In this document: positions 25,301 through 37,024 of the stretch, one piece after another
How the letters are laid out: every line of letters begins with the position of its first letter
How positions within the stretch are numbered: the stretch's first letter is position 1
DNA from: Xylogone sp. PMI_703
Lineage: Eukaryota > Ascomycota > Leotiomycetes
Direction: 5' to 3'
NCBI GenBank assembly: GCA_021399445.1
Contig: JAJTUQ010000003.1
Coordinates: forward strand, 806,001 to 870,000
DNA length: 64,000 bases
Program-made: the position numbers and the translations under genes
Notes under the pieces: model-generated
Databases searched by the model: none
The model's input: the letters and a program-made list of their open reading frames with translations, nothing else
Told to the model about the DNA's origin: nothing

Positions 25301-28300
25301 CTACTCTGTATGCATTCGACAAGATTCTTTGCTTTTCCTGGTGAGTTGATCCAAACGAATTCCGATCAATGAGTGACCTGACAGAGACAACAACATTACT
25401 CATCTTCGAGAGGCAAATTTTTAGACGGCTACTTTCTGTCCTCGATATATCTACAAGACACGATACCGGCTCAGGCACCATACTTTGTATAGTATGAGCT
25501 GTTGCATATGGATGGATAATAAGCTGGCCCACCCTTGCTGAGACTTTGTTCGAAGTCACTGAGACATATTCTTTAGATTTCCATGATGGGTTTGCCGCGA
25601 GCCCCTGCTCAAATACCTCATCAGGTTCATAAAGAAGTATTATACCAGGTCCAACGGCCATGGGCAGAATTGCGTTTGCCAGTAGCTGAGTTGTTATTGC
25701 CTGAAGCAAGCGAGGATTATATTCTGTTGGCGGTAGCATAAGCAGGCCCTCCTTGGGTACCTCAATGACTGACAAGTTAGACGATGCTTGGGATATGGCT
25801 ATCTGGCTCGTGCCATTGATCGATCCGGCGCAGATAAACAAGTTGCTGTCCAGCGCCATGGAATGCGTAACTTGAATCCTTGTGCAGCCCGTTAATGGGG
25901 GAATCTCCAGTGATGATGTCCTAGGGAAGATGCGCGGCGTCTGAGAAGGCATGATCTCAACAGCAACCTCTCTGCTATCAACTTTTGTGCTGATAGCACG
26001 CCGTTCTGCGTTGAATCTATTATTCAATAGAGGATCCATCATAACGCGAGGGATGAGGACCTTGTCACCATCAACAAGAAACTCTGGTTCCCGAGACCAC
26101 AACATATCCTCTTCTATAAATCCCGGAGCACCCGAGAGACATAATCGAATAAAAGCCTCAACTACAGTACCAGCCCTGAGTGACTCGATATTATTAACGT
26201 CAAGAGACTGCGAGTTGAGGGAAGGTATCTCAGACCGAAGGGCCCTCAAAATCCCGACCGTTATGTTTGAGCATGGACTTGCCTCCAGACGGCCTGCTGT
26301 GACCCAGAGCATGTTTGACGCCGATGAAAAGAGTTCTTGCATAGCTCTCAGTCGTTGAGGAGTCAATGTCTCAGCAAAGAGAGGATTTTCCAACTCTGTC
26401 AAAGAGATAACAGAAAGCGGTTCAGCTAGGTGAGCCGTGTCCAAGTTTTCAATACTGTCAATGACGGTAATATGATGCTTAAATTTCCCTCGAGACAGCA
26501 AAGATTTACAGGCCTGTATTAACCTAGAAATTTTCAAGGAAATACCTCCAAGGATCAAAACACGCCCTTCAAGGGTTAATAGCTCCATTGAGTTCAGTGG
26601 CTCTCGAAGCATGTCAATTTTTGCATCTACAGCCTGACTAACAATAATAGAACAGGCGTGTCTCTGAGGATGCGGGAAGTCATGAACTACTTTGTCAACT
26701 CCGGAAAATCCAGTTCCACGCAATAATTCGTCCCATCTCACAAGAGAGACGGCAGGACCGTGAATCCGGCCTTCAGCATGTCCATACCACCAGCCAGGTA
26801 GTAAGCCCATGGCGAACAGCATGAGTAACAGCTCTCCTGTAACTTCCATCATGATCAAATACCCGCCAGGTTTGAGAAGTGATCGGACATTCTGCATAGT
26901 TTTGGTGATGCTATGAGTTGCATGTAAAACGTTGGCAGCAATGACTACATCATAGGATCCAGCGACGAAGCCTTGCTCGACAACATCCTTCTCTATGTCT
27001 AGAGTTTTGAACCGGAATTTATTTTCATACTCGGAGAAATAATTTGCAACCTTTTCGAAAAATCCAGGTGTTATATCCGTGTAAGTCCAAGACGAAAATG
27101 CATTCTTAATGGTCTCCATCACTGTCTTCGTTGTACCACCAGTTCCGGCGCCAATTTCGAGAATATTTGCCTTGGGATATTTATGTGTAATTTGTTTAAC
27201 AGCATCAGCAATATTCTGATTTAATAGAGCTGATTGCCGTCTTTCATTATAGAAACGGTCCAGTCGACCATTTTCCATCATAATTTCTAAGGGTTGTATT
27301 GTTCCACGCAGGATAGCCAGCATATTTTGTCCTAGTGCGGTTATAAACGACATATCTGCCTCATTTGCAAATTTTTGATACTTATTAATGTAATCGGTTG
27401 AGTCCTCGAGCCAGGCTGCTTTTGCAGTTAGGTGTCTCCCTGTTTGTGTCAGTGTGACCTGACGACTCACTTCCTCGAAGAAGCGTTGATGATGCCACGC
27501 GAATGTTGGTATCTCCTCTGAGCTAACTTCTTCAACCAGACGTTTAAAGTAAAAGAGAGTAGTACGCTCCATGGCCTCAATTAGCTCAGTCATATAAGGA
27601 TCTGGTTTAGGATCAGACAGTTCTATTAATCCCCCAAAGACCTCGCTCCCCCATACCGTATGCGAGAACACGCGCCTGTCATTGCAAGGCCTTGGTTCTT
27701 CAAATGACTTCAATCGCAGCCCTTCTACCAAAACACCACAACTTCCATAGCTGTTGAAAATATGTATATCACCATTAATGTATCTGGATGTACCGTTCAC
27801 AAGGAATGCATCTGCATCGAATCCTATGTGTCCTTTACTACCCTGTGTATATACCACGGTTGGATTTATTAGAACTCGATGGAGACTAACAGGAAGATAC
27901 GTAGTCCATAATATATCACTAAAAGGGGATGCATATGCAGTAAAAAGAGAGTGGAATGCCACGTCTAGAAAGGCAGGATGGATGAGATACTCCTGACTCA
28001 ATCCTGATTGAGGCCAGTGAGCTGAGGCTCTGGCATAATTCCTAGTCCGCTCTATAGATTCTATACGTCGAAAGGATCCAGAATAATTCAGTCCCAGATC
28101 CTGCATCTTCGAATAAAATCTCGTTATGCTAACGGGAGATAAATTGGAAGGAGTAGGCGAGCGAGGCGGTAGCTCATCTCCAACAGCAGGTTCGCCAAGG
28201 GTAAGGAGAACTCGGCCCGAAGAGACTTTCTCTAGAGACCCGCCAACTCGGTCATAGCATGCAAGACAGGTGAACTCAGTGCATAACGTTTCTTCTGTAC

Positions 28301-31300
28301 CGGCTGTGGTCATAGTGCTTTTCTCTTCACTCCCTGTATCCACTATTCGCATACTGAAGGAGATCTCGACTCCTCCGTGGTCCTCGACCAGAGGTATGGC
28401 ACGAAGGATATCCAAGTCCAACACTTCTATCAGCCTAATAGAACGTCCGCGAGCTAGAACCACAGCAGCCTCCGTTGCAAGGGAGACATGGCCTGCTGCT
28501 GGGAAAAGAATCTGGCCCTGAAATTGATGGCCACTCAGCCATGGGAGCTCCTTTGCGACCAACACATTCCGCCAACGCATATCGGAATCTGAGTCGTCGG
28601 AGACTCTTCTACCTAGTAAAGGATGGGGCCGATGCTGGCGCAACCGATAGGAACGTGATATGCGTGATTCCCGCCAGTATTTCTGTGTGTGATCCCAGGA
28701 ATACGAAGGAGGCTTCTCAAGTAGAGTATATCCCCTCGTAGATTTCTTCTCGATGTCACATTGATTATAAAACTGGCTCCAGTACGTGACGAAGTTTGCA
28801 TATGAAGGACCTAGGTGCTTCCAGATATACCCCATCATATCTGAAGTAGACTCAATATCATTCTTACCACGCCTTAACATACCAGTATACGGCGGTGAGA
28901 AACCAAATGCAGACTTTAAAGTCTCAGTCGCCGGGCCTTGTAGAGCCGGATGAGGCCCTACTTCGAGAACTAAGCTGAAAGGACCATATTCACGTACCGC
29001 ATACTCGGCCGCGGAAGAGAATAGTACCGCACTTGCCATATTATCAAGCCAATACTGACCAGACAAAGTTCGAAGACGATCCCCTCTTCCTGTGATGATC
29101 TCACTATCTCCATGGACGCTTGATACCCAGATACAGTCACTTCGTGGTGTCTTCACTTGTATATAGCATTGGGCCAGCGCTTCTAAGTAAGAATCAGAGC
29201 ATGGAAGCATATGAGGCGAATGATAAGCAATATTGACTTTAAGTATTCTTGCAAACGTTTTCTCCTGATCCAGTCTCTCTTTAAGTATTTTTACAGCATC
29301 CAGATCGCCCGCGAGGGTTACACTTGACGGTGAGTTAATAGCAGCCACATGGATACGGCCAGCAAACTCCGGTTCCAAACAAATTGATGCTGCAATATCC
29401 GGAGACATTCCAACCGCAATCATAGACCCTTGTTCTCCGTTCTTACCGCATGCCAACCGACTAGACACACCACGATAGTACGCTATTCGCATGGCATCAG
29501 TACTCGATATGATACCCGCTGCATATACAGCGGCAATTTCTCCCGACGAATGGCCTACTACGGCACTAAATGTGACACCAGAGGCTGTGAGGAGGTCTAC
29601 TAGCGCAATCTGCAGAGCCGTACAAAGAGGCTGAGAAAGCTCTCCTTCCGACAAACGAGATACGGCTTCGTCAGCCATAAGCTCACGCTTCAGAGACCAG
29701 CTTGGACCACCACCGGGGAGGGATCTGAGTGCTTCCTCGCACTGTTGAATGGATTCACGGAACTTTGCACACGTAATAATTAGGTTCCGGCCCATGGAAG
29801 CCCATTGTGCTCCTTGGCCAGTAAAGACCCCAAGAATCCTTGGGGCTGCATTCTTTGAAGCCTTCAATTCCGACTTAACTCCTACATTCCTTCCAGTAGA
29901 TGCATCTTTAATGGCCACATCCATGGATTCCAGCACATGTTCACGGCTAACTCCACTGAAAGATATTCGAAATTGGAATACGCTTCGTTTTTGAAGATTC
30001 CATCTTAGCGAATTGAGATCGACTGGTGTTGAACTTTCCGCAATGTAGGCCCTCAATTTTTTTATGCTGGCTACTAGAGAAGCCTCAGTCTTAGCAGAAA
30101 CTACTAACGGACCCACAAAGGTATCGGGGTCTGAATTCCCAAGCGGCGTTTGAGACTCCATTGGGTTGACACTATTTCCTAGCTTATCTCCGTTTTCAGG
30201 AGAGTAGCTTTCAATAATGGCATGAGCGTTCGTACCACCAAAGCCAAAGCTATTAATGCTAGCTCGAAGCTTAGACCCTATTACCGTTGGCCACGGCATA
30301 GGTTGAGTTGGTACTTGAAGGTGATCATAAAAGGGGGCAATTTCCGGGTTCAGTGTACTGAAGTGCATATTCGGTGGAATCGTTCGATGTTTCAGCGCCA
30401 ACGCTGCTTTGAGAACTCCCGCTACACCGGCACTGCCTTCAAGGTGACCTATGATTGTCTTAATTGATCCAACATAAAGAGGATCTTTCGCAACCGTGGC
30501 TTCCTGTGCTTCTGCTCCGATGTACTTCGGAAAGAACGCTTCCTGTATTGCTCTTGCCTCAACAGGATCACCTGCCGAGGTACCAGTACCATGACATTCG
30601 AAATATTGGCACCGGTCGAGCACTGGGTCAAGACCAGCGTTGATATATGTCTGTCGGATAAGATCAGCCTGTGCACTGGCACTGGGCATAGTTAATCCTT
30701 TAGAACGACCATCTGAATTGACACCCGTTTCCCGTATAACAAACTCTATCTCATCACCGTCCTTAACGGCTTGACTGAGTGGCTTTAGGATTAAGGCTGC
30801 AAACCCCTCTCCCCTGGCGTATCCATCAGCTGCCTTATCCCACATCCGGGATCGTCCAGTCGGTGAGAGCATGTGGAGCTTACTCTCTCCGATATATGGA
30901 CCTGGGTCAAGTATTAGGTTTGCTCCTGCGACGATGGCCATGTCAGAGCCTCCATTCCGTAAATCTAACACAGCTTGGTGTAAGGCTACTAGAGAGCTCG
31001 AACATGCTGTGTCTATCGTCATGGATGATCCCTTCAAATCGAAGACGTAGGATATTCGATTTGATAATATACTCCGAGCTGTTCCTGTTGCGTGGTACTT
31101 TGCTAGAAATTCCGTATCGCGGAGTTGGATATCGTGATAATCTGCGGACATGAGACCAACATAAACCGAAGTCTTTGATCCCCGGACACTTTCAATACTG
31201 CATCCTGAAGCCTCCAATGCTTCGTATACGGTTTCCAATAGTAATCGCTGCTGTGGATCCATTCCTTCCGCCTCGAGAGGGCTGATGTTGAAAAAGGAGG

Positions 31301-31529
31301 CATCAAAATAACGTATATCCTCATCCAAGAGGTATGCCTTGTTCTGAACATCGGTTGACCCGTGATATTCTCCATCTTTATTGTAGAATGCTGCTAGATT
31401 CAGTCTTTCAGGGGGTATGTCCTGAAGTACATCTCTCGGGTTTCTCAGAAGTTCCCATAATTTCGACGGCGAGTCGGCGCCGCCAGGAAATCGGCAAGAG
31501 GTGCCTATCACAGCTATTGGCTCTCTCAT
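18127..31529 (-). CDS. Hybrid PKS-NRPS with C-terminal fused LovC-type enoyl reductase
   Basis: Two exons (31529-18739 and 18655-18127) encode about 4439 residues. Domains in order with key residues: KS (Cys176 in DTACSSSL), AT (Ser661 in GHSSG), DH (His1001 in GHQFQGQILFP), C-methyltransferase (about 1456-1466, LEIGAGTGG), KR (about 2143 onward, Tyr2283 in GQANYDSAN), ACP (Ser2461 in LGCDSLL), C (HHIIMDG at 2709-2715), A (about 3185, YTSGSTGTPKG), T (Ser3625 in GGNSLL), a reductase-like release domain (3715-4050) and a complete enoyl reductase (4072-4439). No cis ER signature was seen between MT and KR, as usual in fungal PKS-NRPSs. The enzyme should make a methylated reduced polyketide, join it to an amino acid and release it. 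Fusion of the reductase is unusual, because LovC/TenC-type partners are normally separate proteins. The only intron lies in the reductase part. All active-site motifs read as intact except the release-domain Tyr. Confidence 0.96.
19380..20385 (-). other. Release domain (R type) with Tyr-to-Phe change at the catalytic site
   Basis: A short-chain-dehydrogenase-like fold with the nucleotide loop GATSFLGQAIL and the conserved Ser block YISSGRVS. The usual catalytic YxxxK reads as Phe-Thr-Ala-Ser-Lys (Phe3865, Lys3869) within SEGFTASKWASE. A reductase needs this Tyr. Loss of it is known in Dieckmann-cyclising release domains such as that of equisetin synthetase. I therefore infer non-reductive release to a tetramic acid. 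That is an inference from one residue. Confidence 0.75.
20560..23800 (-). other. NRPS portion of the hybrid synthase (C-A-T)
   Basis: The condensation domain opens with MSFSQARIWFG and keeps the full HHxxxDG motif. The adenylation domain shows the ATP loop LLYTSGSTGTPKG, the YGPTE motif, and NGKIDRRAL near its end. Aligning the pocket by eye to GrsA gives D, M, A, I, C, G, C, A, A as specificity residues, an unverified hand alignment from which I do not predict an amino acid. The thiolation Ser is in FFLVGGNSLLLV. One amino acid should be activated and joined to the polyketide. Confidence 0.9.
23990..31529 (-). other. PKS portion of the hybrid synthase (KS-AT-DH-MT-KR-ACP)
   Basis: Highly reducing iterative type I PKS module. 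The KS has its Cys (DTACSSSL) and both His motifs (HGTGTSAGDPVEA and KTIIGHLEG). The AT carries GHSSGEIAAVYAAG, expected for malonyl-CoA. The DH keeps His1001 and a later Asp in HPAFLDVAF. The methyltransferase keeps its SAM-binding glycine motif, so alpha-methylation of the chain is expected. The KR keeps its NADPH loop (YFMVGMTSPLG) and catalytic Tyr. A Ser/Glu/Asp-rich linker, around residues 2510-2580, joins the ACP to the condensation domain. Confidence 0.93.
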
Positions 31530-33805
31530 TTCTTAAATAAAGGCGGCAGCTGGATTCCTGGTATAGGAAATATAGATATGTATAATAGTGCGAGCAAAAA
31601 TGAGATGCACGTATTGAATGCCACAGGTACAACGCAGGGTAGACGTTGCGAATGTAGTAATGCAGGCACTTAGATGGAGGTTGGAGATGTGGAGCCAGGC
31701 TGTACTCAGATACAAGTCTCACAAAGCGATAGGAACATCATATTAAAGAGTTTGGACATAATGTTCTCACTTCATAGCAAAACACGTTTAAACGTATCCA
31801 ATCGTAATCATTGCTAGTATCTTAGTTCTACCAACATCTACGACCGCGACAAAGCCGGTTGCTGCTTTGACAGGGGCCGAGGTTTGGACCCAGGGACTAT
31901 TCCGTCTCCGCGATTTGCTTTAATTATTGGTTAGTATGATTATCTAAGACCTAACTATTATTTTTCACATAATAGCATGAGCATGTACTGTGTAGAGTAT
32001 ACCAAGTAAGCTAAAACCATCATCAGGACGGGTTGAGTATTCCGCATCCTATAACTCATAGAATATTGATCTCCTCTAACGTGTTGGAACTCCACCAGAT
32101 GTACTATAGTTTCAGCCCGTGCAGGATTTGCAAAACTTGAGGGTTAGATCCGCGTCAAATATCCTTAAACAGAACCTTCCTGATATGGTAGTGTGGCAAA
32201 CTCTGTACCTAGGAATTCAATTTGAAATGTAAAGAGCTCAATGATTTAATATAATATTTTAATGTAATATTTTACTATTTATTTCTCCTAATTCCATTTT
32301 ATATTCTGAATTTTATTTTTAAAAATTTAATTCAGGTTTAGTTGTATACTTTATTATGTAATATAACATACAGTCAGCATTTATAAAAATAATAAGGCCG
32401 AAGAATCTTTAGAATACGTAGTAAGAAGCATTCAGATAATTGAAACACCGCTTTGGGACTAAGGTTTTTTTATAAGATTAAATATATTAAGCATGGCCTA
32501 GTGGGCTTATATATATTCAGTCTAATTTTTTAGTTATTTTATTTTGCTGTTTTTAATTCAGCTAAATTGCAACCCTGCCACTACGTTGTAATAATCTGTG
32601 CCGCTTGAAAATGACAGTATGGACGTAGTAAGCCGCTGTACCAGTACCAACTAGGAATATGCTTCGTCTTGTCTCTTGTACGTCTCGATATGTAATTCCC
32701 TGTATGCCAAGTACAACAGGGAAAGGAGAATTATAGTTACTGAACAGAGAAGTTCTGGGCATGATTAAGTCGCGCCCTTACGACGGCACTAGCCCGCCGC
32801 TAGTCAGACGATCGCCAAGCCGAGAATCATTCCATGCAATTTCATTGGAGAGGTATCTATACGATAAGCGCTAAGGATATACCTCTGCTGTAATGTACCA
32901 TCTGCGAATCTTACAGGAGCACCCTATTCCACGCGGTACAGTAGCAACACTCCCGGCTTACTTAACAATACGGCCAGGCCATGGGGTGGCCTTGTTAGGG
33001 CACAAGCCAGATGACCCCACTGGTAGTGTAGGGCATAGTTAACGTCGCGGACTCCGCTCAACCCCGAAAGCTATTTACATTCTAGTGCTGACTGCTCCCA
33101 CTATGAAGAGTTACGTTTACGTGCATGGCTGCCGGCCTTGAGTAGACAAGCTCCCGGTGGACTTGAACGTGCCGCGATACTGTAAAACCGTAAGCCGTAT
33201 ATATTCCACGATTGGACATTCTGAAGGCCGTTAGGTCCGATGTTACATAATGTTCGGACAAAGAGAAGTCATTCGGAGAAGCTAGTGTAACTGTGATTAG
33301 TAGTCCTTCTTATTATTGGAAATTTGAATGTAAACTATCGAATGCTTATCGACGCCAAGAACAGCAGGAGCCGGTGAGATTAGATTACAATAACAGCGGC
33401 GATTACCCATTGATGTGAAGTGGGCTGCACAACTAATGCTGATGCCTATCAGCAAGTATCGGCATTTGCACCCGCCGATCTGCTTACGAGACTTGCCCGG
33501 GATATCTGTTCCCTGAAACAACCAGGCGCAGCGTCTCTGTTATGTTGCTGCCATAACGCATGTCAAGTTACGAAGTTGTATGCCTTTCTGCTTAGAGCAA
33601 AATTAACAATGCTTAGTGGAATGGTGGGCGAACTTTGGCAAACGGTGGATTCGCATCTTACTTTTCCACACTGGATATCTTCAATCCAAGTTTTGATTAT
33701 GAATTTAAATGGTGTAACATTATAGTAATGTCATGATCGCACACTAAAACTATGTGGCAATAGCATATGTCAAAGTTAATAGTGCTTGTAGTAGAATTTA
33801 ATGCC
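31530..33805. other. Intergenic region with AT-rich core
   Basis: This 2.3-kb stretch holds the promoter of the PKS-NRPS gene (minus) and the 3' flank of the neighbouring P450 (minus). A very AT-rich tract lies at about 32215-32560. No conserved coding frame was found. Confidence 0.4.
32215..32560. other. AT-rich low-complexity tract
   Basis: Runs of T and A with almost no G or C for about 350 bp, in clear contrast to the flanks. It could be a matrix-attachment-like or RIP-affected remnant. No repeat family is recognisable. Confidence 0.6.
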
Positions 33806-35448
33806 TCAGGCAGGTACAAGACTGATCTTTACCCCATGGATACTACTCAGGCCAGTATTCATAATCGGGGTATAAGGCATTGGATCTCGAGGTTCCACCG
33901 CTTCGAATCGTTTCACAATGTTGAAAATGACATAGCTGGCCTCGGTTGTGACAAGAATATGTGCTGGGCAGATTCGCGGTCCTCCACCAAAAGGCACAAA
34001 GTGCCAGAGAGGTCTAATATCACTCCAGCGCTCTGGTCGGAACACATCTGCATCGTCACCCCAGTAGCCTGGGTCACGATGTAGCTTGTAGCGGTTGCAC
34101 TTGACTATATCTCCTTTTTGAATAAAAATTGGTTGGTCCTCATTAGGTCCTCCGCCAACGGGAAGGGTTGTGTCTTCTAGAGCAACACGGACCATTTCAA
34201 TTCCATTGGGGTAAAGTCGATGAGCTATGCGTTGACGAAAATTAGATCTATGTGGAGACCTCATGTTAGGCTACTTACTCTCATTCAAAACCCAGTTCAT
34301 ATATCTCATCCCTCTCAGGAGTTCAAATGTCAAAGGGGCCGATTCGCAAGATAATACTTCTTCGCGAAGTTTTGCATATATATCTGGATTTCTAGCAAGA
34401 GCGTAAAACACATTGCTGATTAGGATTGACGTCGTATCATTGGATGGGAACCACACTCCTGTGATTTGCGCGTGGAGGAGTTCGGGATCTTGAATCTGCT
34501 GGACAACTTCCCACATCAAGTCATTACGCTCAGGCACGGGCTCTTTGCCAGTCTTCTTATATTGTTCAACTTGTGCAAGAGTGCGATCAATATGTCCTCT
34601 CATGTATCTCCGAAATAGAGCAATAGCTTCTTCCCACTCCTTATCGCGGTACAAAAACAGGAAGCGGCCCATCTGTAGGCGTAAGCGAAGGCCGTTCATT
34701 ATTTTCACCATGGCTTTTGCAACGTCTGCACGATTGGGGTCGTTGAGGGAGCCCCTTGACTCCCCGAAGATAAGCTGTGAAGCATTGTCCAAAGCCTGGG
34801 TGTCGAGTTAGCTGATTTCTCTCATTCAAATGGGGTTTATCCATCTTGTACCCATCGTTGCATCAAGGGCTGCAAATCAAAAGTAGAGTTATCCGTTGGA
34901 AGCAATTCTAGAAGACGATCGGTATGCTCTTCAAGACGACTCAGGTTCCGGAATCCTGATCTGTCAAAATACGGCTTGATGAGGTTTCTGCTGTACTCCC
35001 AATAATCGCCATCGGAAAGACTGACTCCTGGGCCGGTGAATGGCGTTGCAGCTCCGTTTGCATACCGTATGGGATGCACACCAAACTCTTTCCAATGTGA
35101 GGTGGACATTGCTTTCATATTCTCCGACTCTGTGCTGAAGATAGTCCGAGTCCCTAGAAAGTTGGCTTCAAATGTTCTTGTCTTGTGTGAGGCAAAAAGA
35201 TCATCTTGCCAGCGCAACCAATAATGGTGTTGGAGTGCATGTTTCATGTCGAGTAGCAAATCAATTCCAAAGAACGGATCCTTGTGTCTGTATTTCTTGA
35301 CACTGGCACATCCTCTTGCAATCTTGCCTTTTAGATAGCGTTGGCGGCGAATATACTTCCTGGTCGCAAAGAACAGAGCAATTGCGCAACTCAAGAGATA
35401 GTAAGGTAGAGTGGTTATAGTGAGAACTCTTTCCAGTGATGCGGCCAT
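33806..35448 (-). CDS. Cytochrome P450 (CYP52/alkane-hydroxylase-like clade)
   Basis: Three exons (35448-34852, 34795-34279, 34224-33806) give 510 residues. An N-terminal membrane anchor ([20 protein letters not shown]) targets it to the ER. The I-helix region reads [19 protein letters not shown], where the usual AGxDTT acidic-Thr pair is kept as N-D-T-T. The ExxR motif is split by the second intron (NETHR). [20 protein letters not shown] and [10 protein letters not shown] are typical of the CYP52-like group. The heme loop is [10 protein letters not shown], with Cys kept but Ala in place of the usual final Gly. CYP52-type enzymes hydroxylate aliphatic chains, so oxidation of the polyketide chain is a fair inference. 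It sits head-to-tail behind the PKS-NRPS gene. Confidence 0.9.
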
Positions 35449-37024
35449 GTTTACTGACAACAAACTTAGTATTAGATCCTAAAGGTACTTTGCTCAGTCT
35501 TTGACGATGAATAGGTGAAGAAGGACGTCTCAATGGAGCTAACATAGGATCGACTCGAGGCAGACCTGAAGAAGATGCTGACAATACTACTCCCGGGGCT
35601 GCCTGAGAACCCAAGACTACAAACAGAAAAGAATCCCAACAAGACAAGCTCACCTCTTGCCACTTGGATTCGTAAGAAATCACTTGCTATCCGCCAGTCC
35701 CGTCAGACACGGAGCTGGTTGGACTACTTCCGACCAAGACCTCTTACTTGAAGTAGTTAGATCTTTATTTCCTTGTTAATTAAAGAAGCACAACTTCGTA
35801 TCACGATGCCTCTATACTGCAAAGTTACTTTGTGAATGGCATCTCCTTATCAAGCTTACTCTTACCTCCTGTACTCGGAAACCTTTATGCCACCAAAATG
35901 TGGAGGTGGATTCTGACACATAGCCCGGTTCCGACAGGAATATACTTGGCGTCTTGGATGATCAATTCAAACTCTTAGTAAGTGGCAATGCTACAGATCC
36001 CAGCTACTTTCATACAGGCCAGACTGAACTCCCATCTGACGTCTGTGCTCATCTGTGGAATAGCACGGACAAATGCCTCTTCAGGCTATAGTGTACAAAT
36101 GTGGGGCGAGGTCTATTAGGGTCTGAATGAGGCATACCGTTTATCAGCCCCTTCTAGAGTAGCGGATAGACTGACGAGGGGATGAATAGATCATTTACAA
36201 AACTAAACACAACTTGGTCATCTCGTAAATGTGCGAGATTCCCGCGTGGAAGTTCAAGTTATAACTAATGCACCTCCAAAACACAACCGCAGTACTTACC
36301 CGAGAGCGGGCTGCATCTACCAGTAATTCTATTAGAATCTAACATCATCGTAAGTGTACACGTACTCATGAACGGGAGCCCTTTGCAGCATAGTAAGACG
36401 AGATGCTACTTACCAGGGGCAGTAACACTCTAACGTCCGTAAGGGTAACAACAAACAACTACCGATATCAACCAACCCGGGATCTCAATGCGGCCGGAAG
36501 CCCGACATTTCAGTGGCGTCTATTTACCGTGGCTTGAAGCCTCTTTTGGTTAGCGGCTTTGTGGCGTCAATCCCGGCACAGCAAAGTAAGTTTGACGCTA
36601 GTGTACCCTGGCTCGCCTGGGGTCCGGGGTACGGTAACCGCTGCGATTGCGAGTTTCTCTTTGCAGAGGCTCGGGAGAGGCTACGTACACTCAAATTACA
36701 CTACAACAGGAAACTATTTCACGTCTATAAGCGCATTCCTATTGTAGTAGAGTGGTTTTATTGTTTTCAGCATATTCCTATTACGGTTTTAGATGCCAAG
36801 TTCTTCGATTTGCAACCGACCGTATCTAGCTGACCTACGATGCCTCCATACAACTCTCAGTAATACCAGGGCTGTCACTAGTGGGTTGTCTCTAGAGCTT
36901 AGAGATGGAGTTAGATTGAGACTGCAAGCGCTCTTATCTCTTTCTAGCAAAAATATGTGAACGCAAATCTCTATACACTAGATCAACAGAATAGTGATAG
37001 AATTCCAAGATCATTAACCTTACA
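35449..37024. other. Intergenic region between divergent P450 genes
   Basis: About 1.6 kb holding the promoters of the two divergently transcribed P450 genes. An open frame at about 36513-36833 lacks an ATG start and any family feature, and I do not regard it as a gene. Confidence 0.4.

Noticed and set aside
36513..36833. 106-codon open frame between the two P450 genes
   Set aside because: It lacks an ATG start and any recognisable motif, and probably occurs by chance in promoter DNA.
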